A stretch of DNA of 11,793 nt from B18-G4 sp003648575 (lineage in GTDB: Bacteria; Bacteroidota; Bacteroidia; Bacteroidales; B18-G4). Made by a program: the position numbers and the translations under genes. The stretch spans positions 1 through 11,793 of the forward strand of contig JAOZTN010000089.1 in assembly GCA_029942245.1 (NCBI GenBank), given 5' to 3'. Under the pieces are notes generated by a model that was given only the letters and a program-made list of their open reading frames with translations, ran no database searches and was not told the origin of the DNA. Shown piece after piece: positions 6,248-11,793 of the stretch. The stretch's first letter is position 1; every line of letters begins with the position of its first letter.

Positions 6248-7867
6248 ATGATAAAAAAACTACTCCTACTCATCCTTCTTAGCAGCTTTGCCTTGTTAAC
6301 ATATTCCCAGGATAACGAGCTCCATGCTTTTGATCTGAACCATAGTGGTGTTTACCCGCTGAAAGACTACAGTGACAGCCCCATGTTTGTGGATTACAAT
6401 ATTTCGGCTGAAAGCGCTCCACAAAATGAGCCTACTGTGAGAATCAGCCGTACCGATCCCAATATTGTGGTGGCAGCATGGCGTGATTTCCGCCTGGGAT
6501 GGCAGGAACCCAATGTTGTACGGCGGATAGGTTATGCTTATTCTGTTGATGGGGGTATCACATGGTCGGAAAGCCAGCTCCTCCCCGATCCTTTGCCCAA
6601 CCACATTTCGCAAAGTGACCCGGTATTGACCAGTGATGCATCGGGACACTTTTACCTGAGCAGCACCTCCAGGCAACCGGTAATGAACTACAACAGGGAT
6701 ATGCTCCTCTACAAATCTACCGATAACGGGCAAACCTTCAGCCTGCATGCAACGGCAGTCCCGGGAAGTGGCCTTCAGGGCGAAGACAAGGAATGGATCT
6801 TCTGCGATCCGGTTCCCACCAACGCCACATATGACAATATCATGATTGCATGGAAAAGCTTTGGCGCTTCATACGGTATCAAATTCAGGAAATCCGATGT
6901 AGGAGGCACCAACTGGGGCCCAACAATTGATGTAGGCGACAATCAATCAGGGCAAGGTGCTAACCTGGCTACAGGTACAGACGGAAGCATCCACATAGTA
7001 TGGTGGGATGGCGGACTGAGGTATGACCGTAGCCTGGACGGTGGCGAAAACTTTGGACTGGATAGGTTTATCAGCGCCACCGGATCCCAGAACAATACTT
7101 CATTCCCATACATCTGTGTAGATTATTCGTCAAAACCCTCGAGGGGGAATGTTTATGTTGCTTTTATCGACAGAAGGCTGGGAACAGATGATGTATGGTT
7201 TCAGCGATCGACAGATGGTGGTGAAAACTGGATGACAGACCCGGTACGGGTAAATGATGTTGCACAGAACAACCAGTATTGGCCTTCCATTCAATGTGAT
7301 GAGAACGGACGTATCGTAGTTGTGTATTTCGATGAGCGGGAGGGGCCCAGCCAGATGAATGCCTACATGGCATACTCTGACGATGAAGGAGATACATGGA
7401 CAAATGCACGACTCAGCAATCTTACTTTTCACGGAATACAGCCGAACAGCAATGTGCGCTATGGTGATTATATAGGCATCGATGCCTATGGCGGAAAGAT
7501 CGTGCCTGTCTGGACCGATGACAGGGCCGGGAGTTATAACCAGGAGATCTACACTGCAGTGATAGACATCCCTATCGGCCTGGACGAGCTCAGCAGCCTT
7601 ACTGATGAATTAACACTCTATCAAAACTTTCCAAATCCTTTCACTTCAGAAACCAACATACGTTTTGAATTGAATAAAGAGGATCAGGTTCGGATAGAAG
7701 TATTCAATATTGCCGGCCAATTGCTGGATGTACTGCTAGATGAAACGCTGGCCACAGGCAAGCACCAGGTCAAATGGCAAGCTACCGAATATGATGCAGG
7801 CATATATATCCTTAAACTTTCATCAGAAAGATCTGTCTCTTATCTTAGGATGACACATCACCAATAA
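6248..7867 (+). CDS. Secreted Asp-box (sialidase-fold) protein with T9SS sorting domain
   Basis: A 539-residue exported protein. A signal peptide (MIKK, a Leu-rich core, then TYSQ) should be cut near residue 20-21. The middle is a beta-propeller marked by six Asp-box (BNR) repeats: YSVDGGITW (98-106), KSTDNGQTF (156-164), KSDVGGTNW (215-223), RSLDGGENF (261-269), RSTDGGENW (320-328) and YSDDEGDTW (376-384). The C-terminus from about 455 is a type IX secretion sorting domain: LYQNFPNPF, a beta-sandwich core with VFNIAGQLL, and a GIYILKL ending. It is therefore predicted to be released or attached at the cell surface through T9SS. Asp-boxes occur in sialidases and many other propellers. I cannot place a full set of sialidase catalytic residues, so enzymatic activity is not claimed. 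ATG at 6248 is used because it gives the signal peptide at the very N-terminus; the in-frame ATG at 6203 lies in the rhomboid gene. Confidence 0.9.
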   Translation: MIKKLLLLILLSSFALLTYSQDNELHAFDLNHSGVYPLKDYSDSPMFVDYNISAESAPQNEPTVRISRTDPNIVVAAWRDFRLGWQEPNVVRRIGYAYSVDGGITWSESQLLPDPLPNHISQSDPVLTSDASGHFYLSSTSRQPVMNYNRDMLLYKSTDNGQTFSLHATAVPGSGLQGEDKEWIFCDPVPTNATYDNIMIAWKSFGASYGIKFRKSDVGGTNWGPTIDVGDNQSGQGANLATGTDGSIHIVWWDGGLRYDRSLDGGENFGLDRFISATGSQNNTSFPYICVDYSSKPSRGNVYVAFIDRRLGTDDVWFQRSTDGGENWMTDPVRVNDVAQNNQYWPSIQCDENGRIVVVYFDEREGPSQMNAYMAYSDDEGDTWTNARLSNLTFHGIQPNSNVRYGDYIGIDAYGGKIVPVWTDDRAGSYNQEIYTAVIDIPIGLDELSSLTDELTLYQNFPNPFTSETNIRFELNKEDQVRIEVFNIAGQLLDVLLDETLATGKHQVKWQATEYDAGIYILKLSSERSVSYLRMTHHQ

Positions 7868-7873
7868 GATCTT

Positions 7874-8995
7874 ATGAGCAATATGCCGGGAAAAAAAAGA
7901 ATAGGATTGATCAGCCGCATTATATGGCTGCTTAATGTTATTCTGGCTGTTGCCTTGCTCGCAGCCTATCTCTCCTCCTATGTAGATCCGGGTACTAGTA
8001 CCATTTTTGCCTTTTTAGGACTGGGTTATCTATTCCTGATGGTGACCAATCTTCTGTTCATGCTGTACTGGCTGATCAGAGGCAGAAAAAAACTCTTGCT
8101 TTCCCTGCTGGTGCTCTTGATAGGCTATCAGCCATTTGTTCATCACCTGCAGATCCTTCCCGGCCGTGAAGTTCCATCTGAGGGGACCACAAAACTCCTG
8201 AGTTTCAATGTTCAGAATATGGCCCACAGCAACCTTGGTGTGGAGGAGACAGAGATCAGAAGTGACATCTACAACTTTATTGGATCCCAGCAGGCCGATA
8301 TCAGCTGTATCCAGGAATTCGCTGACAGGAGCAATGATTTCAAGGGTGTTTTTAAAGAAATGAGGACACTGACGCATTATGATTATTGTTATTACAATAA
8401 TTACCGGCCGCAAAATAAAAATCGTATTTATGCACTTGTAATCCTAAGTCAATTTCCTGCCATAAACACAAACACGCTGGCACTGCCCGGTGAACAGCAT
8501 CAATTTGGGCTGTATGCTGATATGGTCCTCCAGGGGGATACTGTGAGAGTATATAATCTTCATCTGGCGTCCATCCGGCTTCGCCATGAGGACTATCAGT
8601 TTGTGGAAGATATCAGCAAAGGACAAACAGAAAAAGGGGAATTCAGACGTGGATCCAGCAACATTCTCAGAAAATTGCATTCAGCATATAAGATCAGGTC
8701 ACGTCAAACAGCTGTTGTTGAGCGAAGCCTTTCCGATTGTCCATATCCTGTGATCATTTGTGGTGATTTTAACGACACACCGCTTTCCTATTGCTACCAC
8801 AGGATCTCCGACGGCCTGAACGATGCCTTTGTAAAAGCAGGTCACGGGCTGGGGAATACCTTCTCAGGCAAACTACCACCCATAAGAATTGATTTTATCC
8901 TGTATTCCGGTGATTTCAATGCTTATGAATTTAAGGTCCACCGCATAGATCTTTCAGATCATTATCCGGTAAGTGTTTTTCTAAGCAATAATTAG
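7874..8995 (+). CDS. Membrane-anchored endonuclease/exonuclease/phosphatase (EEP) family protein
   Basis: A 373-residue protein. The first ~95 residues form about three transmembrane helices (roughly 14-35, 43-66 and 73-90). The remainder is an EEP hydrolase domain, the fold of DNase I, exonuclease III and inositol-phosphate or sphingomyelin phosphodiesterases. The metal and catalytic motifs are intact: N112 in LSFNVQNM, E148 in CIQEF, H230 in YNLHLAS, D298 and N300 in CGDFNDTP, D340 in RIDFI, and D362-H363 in SDHYPV. The substrate could be nucleic acid, a phospholipid or another phosphodiester. A domain tethered after N-terminal helices fits a lipid or extracytoplasmic substrate at least as well as DNA repair, despite the repair genes around it. 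It lies 6 bases after the T9SS protein and 7 bases before uvrB. An alternative start at residue 4 is possible. Confidence 0.92.
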   Translation: MSNMPGKKRIGLISRIIWLLNVILAVALLAAYLSSYVDPGTSTIFAFLGLGYLFLMVTNLLFMLYWLIRGRKKLLLSLLVLLIGYQPFVHHLQILPGREVPSEGTTKLLSFNVQNMAHSNLGVEETEIRSDIYNFIGSQQADISCIQEFADRSNDFKGVFKEMRTLTHYDYCYYNNYRPQNKNRIYALVILSQFPAINTNTLALPGEQHQFGLYADMVLQGDTVRVYNLHLASIRLRHEDYQFVEDISKGQTEKGEFRRGSSNILRKLHSAYKIRSRQTAVVERSLSDCPYPVIICGDFNDTPLSYCYHRISDGLNDAFVKAGHGLGNTFSGKLPPIRIDFILYSGDFNAYEFKVHRIDLSDHYPVSVFLSNN

Positions 8996-9002
8996 AATCT
9001 GT

Positions 9003-11039
9003 ATGAAATTAAAGTTAACATCTGATTTTAAGCCTACAGGGGACCAGCCGGAAGCCATCAAGCAACTTGTGAGCGGTATTGAGCGTGGCGATCCTTCACA
9101 GGTGTTGCTTGGCGTTACGGGCTCAGGAAAGACATTTACCATCGCGAATGTATTGCAAGAGCTCAACCGCCCTGCATTGGTGCTCAGCCACAATAAGACC
9201 CTGGCAGCACAACTGTATGGTGAGTTCAAACAGTTCTTCCCGGAAAATGCAGTTGAATATTTTGTATCCTATTATGATTACTACCAGCCTGAGGCTTATC
9301 TGCCGGTGACCAATACATATATCGAGAAAGACCTTTCTATCAATGAAGAGATCGATAAACTTCGCCTGAGTGCATCCTCCAGCCTTCTTTCAGGCAGGAA
9401 AGATGTTATCGTGGTATCTTCCGTGTCATGCATCTATGGCATAGGAAACCCGGATGATTTTACCCACAATGTGACCAGGGTTGAAGTTGGACAAAAGGTG
9501 AGTCGAAATAAATTTCTTTTTCAGCTGGTAAACAGCCTGTATTCGAGGACTGAAAATGACTTCAGCCGAGGCAGGTTCAGAGTACGCGGCGATACTGTCG
9601 ATATTTACCCGGCCTATGCCGATTTTGCCTTCAGAATCATCTTCTTCGGTGAAGAGGTTGAAAGTATTGAAACATTTGACCCTGCGAACAACAAAGGCAT
9701 CAACCGTATCGACAGTGCGAATATATACCCGGCAAACGTCTTCGTCACTTCACAGGATAAGATGAAAGGCGCCCTTATGGAGATCCAGGATGATATGGTA
9801 CGGCAGGTTGCCTATTTCAAGGAAACAGGCAAACATCTGGAGGCCAAAAGGCTGGAAGACAGGGTATCATACGACCTGGAGATGATGCGGGAGCTGGGCT
9901 ATTGCTCCGGGATAGAGAATTATTCTCGCTATTTCGACGGCCGCGTTCCGGGCTCAAGGCCCTTCTGCCTGATCGATTATTTTCCGGATGACTTTCTTCT
10001 GATCATTGATGAAAGCCACGTGACCATCCCACAGGTCCGTGCCATGTACGGCGGCGACCGCTCCAGGAAGCAAAACCTGGTAGAATATGGTTTCCGCCTG
10101 CCCTCAGCCCTGGATAACAGGCCCCTGAAATTCGTTGAATTCGAGGGCGTTACCGGACAGACAATCTATGTGAGCGCCACGCCGGCTGATTATGAGCTCC
10201 AGCAATCGGAGGGGGTAGTTGTAGAGCAACTGATACGACCAACCGGCCTGCTAGACCCTGAAATAGAGGTCAGGCCCAGCAGCAACCAGATCGATGACCT
10301 GCTTGAAGAGATTGACCAGGTAATAAAAAAAGGTGACCGCATACTGGTTACCACCCTCACCAAGCGCATGGCAGAGGAGCTAACGAAGTATATGCTCAAC
10401 CTGAATATCAAATGCCGCTATATTCACTCCGAGGTAGACACGCTGGACAGGGTGGAGATCATGCGCGGACTCCGGCTGGGAGAATTTGATGTGCTCATTG
10501 GAGTAAACCTGCTGAGGGAAGGTCTCGACCTGCCTGAAGTAGCTCTCGTGGCGATACTTGACGCTGACAAAGAAGGATTTCTGCGCTCAGCAAGGTCACT
10601 GACACAAACAGCTGGCCGTGCAGCCAGGAACCTGGAAAGTAAGGTGATCATGTATGCGGATAAGATAACTGACTCCATGCAAAAAACCATGGATGAAACA
10701 GCAAGGCGTAGGGAGATACAGCTAAAATACAATGAAGAAAACAACATTGTCCCCACCTCTATCAGAAGCTCCGTTGAGTCCATCATGAGCCAGACTGCAA
10801 TTGCTAATACCCTTGGAAAAGATAAGCAGGCATATGTAGAAAAAGGCAGCGGAGACCTGGCTGCTGATCCCATTATTCAATACATGGATCAACATCAGCT
10901 GGAAAAGGCCATATACAAGACCCGCAAAGAGATAGAAAGCGTTGTGAAAGAGCTGAATTTTGTTGAAGCAGCCAGGCTCAGAGATGAGATGATGGATATG
11001 GAAAAGATTCTGGAACAATTAAAAGAAGGAAAAGAATAA
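9003..11039 (+). CDS. uvrB: Excinuclease ABC subunit B (UvrB)
   Basis: The damage-verification helicase of nucleotide excision repair: it receives lesions from UvrA, opens the strands with its beta-hairpin and recruits UvrC for incision. At 678 residues it is full length. Domains in order: Walker A GVTGSGKT (37-44, K43); the beta-hairpin region YDYYQPEAYLPVTNTY (91-106); SVSCIYGIG; the UvrA-interaction domain in the middle; Walker B DESH (336-339); helicase domain 2 with TTLTKRMAEELT, IHSEVDTLDR, GVNLLREGLDLPEV and QTAGRAARN; and the C-terminal UVR motif (about 633-667, EAARLRDEM) that contacts UvrC. No substitutions are seen in the key motifs. It starts 7 bases after the EEP gene and ends 2 bases before the cysQ-like gene. 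I see no LexA-type box ahead of it. Confidence 0.98.
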   Translation: MKLKLTSDFKPTGDQPEAIKQLVSGIERGDPSQVLLGVTGSGKTFTIANVLQELNRPALVLSHNKTLAAQLYGEFKQFFPENAVEYFVSYYDYYQPEAYLPVTNTYIEKDLSINEEIDKLRLSASSSLLSGRKDVIVVSSVSCIYGIGNPDDFTHNVTRVEVGQKVSRNKFLFQLVNSLYSRTENDFSRGRFRVRGDTVDIYPAYADFAFRIIFFGEEVESIETFDPANNKGINRIDSANIYPANVFVTSQDKMKGALMEIQDDMVRQVAYFKETGKHLEAKRLEDRVSYDLEMMRELGYCSGIENYSRYFDGRVPGSRPFCLIDYFPDDFLLIIDESHVTIPQVRAMYGGDRSRKQNLVEYGFRLPSALDNRPLKFVEFEGVTGQTIYVSATPADYELQQSEGVVVEQLIRPTGLLDPEIEVRPSSNQIDDLLEEIDQVIKKGDRILVTTLTKRMAEELTKYMLNLNIKCRYIHSEVDTLDRVEIMRGLRLGEFDVLIGVNLLREGLDLPEVALVAILDADKEGFLRSARSLTQTAGRAARNLESKVIMYADKITDSMQKTMDETARRREIQLKYNEENNIVPTSIRSSVESIMSQTAIANTLGKDKQAYVEKGSGDLAADPIIQYMDQHQLEKAIYKTRKEIESVVKELNFVEAARLRDEMMDMEKILEQLKEGKE

Positions 11040-11041
11040 GC

Positions 11042-11793
11042 ATGGATAAGGTATCGATAGAAAAAAATATGTGGGAAGCCACCCGTGCATCCGTTGAAGC
11101 CGGAAAGGCTATTTTAAAAGTCTATGAAACAGACTTTGAAGTGGAAAACAAATCGGATAACAGCCCTTTGACCAGGGCCGACACGGAAGCCCATGACAAG
11201 ATCTGCGCCATGCTCGAAGCAAGCGGCCTCCCAATACTAAGTGAAGAAGGCAAGTCCATTCCTTATGCAGAGCGTAAAGGCTGGGATCACTTCTGGATGG
11301 TTGACCCCCTCGATGGAACCAAGGAGTTTGTAAACAGGAATGGGGAGTTCACAGTTAATATAGCCTTGATAGAAAAAGGCTACCCCATGGCAGGTGTGAT
11401 CTACATCCCCGTAACTGATGAATTGTTCCTGGGATTGCCAGAGGTAGGCGCATTGAAATTCAGCAAGGTAAGCAGCCTCCTCCAGGAAATGAAGACACCA
11501 GCTTTATTCATGGCACAGGGATCAAAGCTCCCACTTGAACAAAAAGAAAGACCTTATACTGTAGTATGTAGCAGATCACACATGTCTTCCGAGACAGAAG
11601 CCTTCATCGAGGAGTTACGCGCCAGGCATGGTCACCTGGAATATGCTTCCAGGGGGAGCTCACTCAAGCTTTGCATGGTGGCTGAAGGGAAAGCCGACAT
11701 CTATCCACGCTTCGCTCCTACCATGGAATGGGATACCGCAGCCGGACAGGCCATTGCAGAATGCTCCGGAGCATCTGTGATCCATTCCCTGAC
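11042..11793 (+). CDS. cysQ: CysQ-like 3'(2'),5'-bisphosphate nucleotidase (3' end outside window)
   Basis: An inositol-monophosphatase-fold enzyme, most like CysQ, which removes a phosphate from 3'-phosphoadenosine 5'-phosphate (PAP), a by-product of sulfate activation. The frame is open from ATG at 11042 to the right edge, 250 residues, a little short of the usual ~260-270. Mg-site motifs are present: SPLTRAD (41-47), SEEG with E68 and E69, DPLDGTKEF (88-96), and W230-D231-T-A-A-G near the end. The KEF that follows the DPLDGT core favours CysQ over a true inositol monophosphatase. The start lies 2 bases after uvrB, and a purine-rich run at 11022-11030 (AAGAAGGA), inside the end of uvrB, could serve as ribosome-binding site. 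Sulfate-assimilation genes might follow beyond the edge; that is a guess from family context. Confidence 0.85.
   Translation, partial: MDKVSIEKNMWEATRASVEAGKAILKVYETDFEVENKSDNSPLTRADTEAHDKICAMLEASGLPILSEEGKSIPYAERKGWDHFWMVDPLDGTKEFVNRNGEFTVNIALIEKGYPMAGVIYIPVTDELFLGLPEVGALKFSKVSSLLQEMKTPALFMAQGSKLPLEQKERPYTVVCSRSHMSSETEAFIEELRARHGHLEYASRGSSLKLCMVAEGKADIYPRFAPTMEWDTAAGQAIAECSGASVIHSL

Overview
The window looks like a chromosomal segment of a Bacteroidota (Bacteroidetes) bacterium. The signs are a type IX secretion (T9SS) C-terminal sorting domain, matches to the Bacteroidota -7 promoter element TAnnTTTG, A-rich leaders instead of strong Shine-Dalgarno sites, and the arrangement mutL, rhomboid, rhomboid, endonuclease/exonuclease/phosphatase (EEP), which I recall from that phylum. 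The sequence does not fix the order or genus. I see no rRNA, tRNA, CRISPR array, insertion sequence or phage gene.

Left part (1-2351): a YtcJ-like amidohydrolase lipoprotein runs leftward off the window edge (1-1531, minus strand). It is divergent from a DUF6580-type membrane protein (1644-2201, plus strand). The 112-bp spacer between them carries promoter-like elements facing both ways. A 150-bp spacer follows, ending in another promoter-like element.

Main part (2352-11793): eight genes on the plus strand, almost without gaps (1-base overlap, then 9, 80, 4, 6, 7 and 2 bases), so probably one transcription unit or a few coupled ones. They are a small C-terminally anchored membrane protein, mutL, two different rhomboid intramembrane proteases, a secreted Asp-box (sialidase-fold) protein with a T9SS tail, a membrane-anchored EEP hydrolase, uvrB, and the start of a cysQ-like phosphatase cut by the right edge. 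Two DNA repair genes (mismatch repair and nucleotide excision repair) therefore share a unit with membrane proteases and a secreted protein.

Most of the window is ordinary conserved gene content. The points that stand out are: a 77-bp tract between the rhomboids built of eleven gap-free degenerate heptanucleotides of two types; a MutL whose C-terminal endonuclease motifs are substituted although a plausible beta-clamp motif remains; a second rhomboid with GASA instead of GxSG and a long basic tail; and a membrane protein whose stop codon overlaps the mutL start. I found no convincing evidence of a wholly new multi-gene system.
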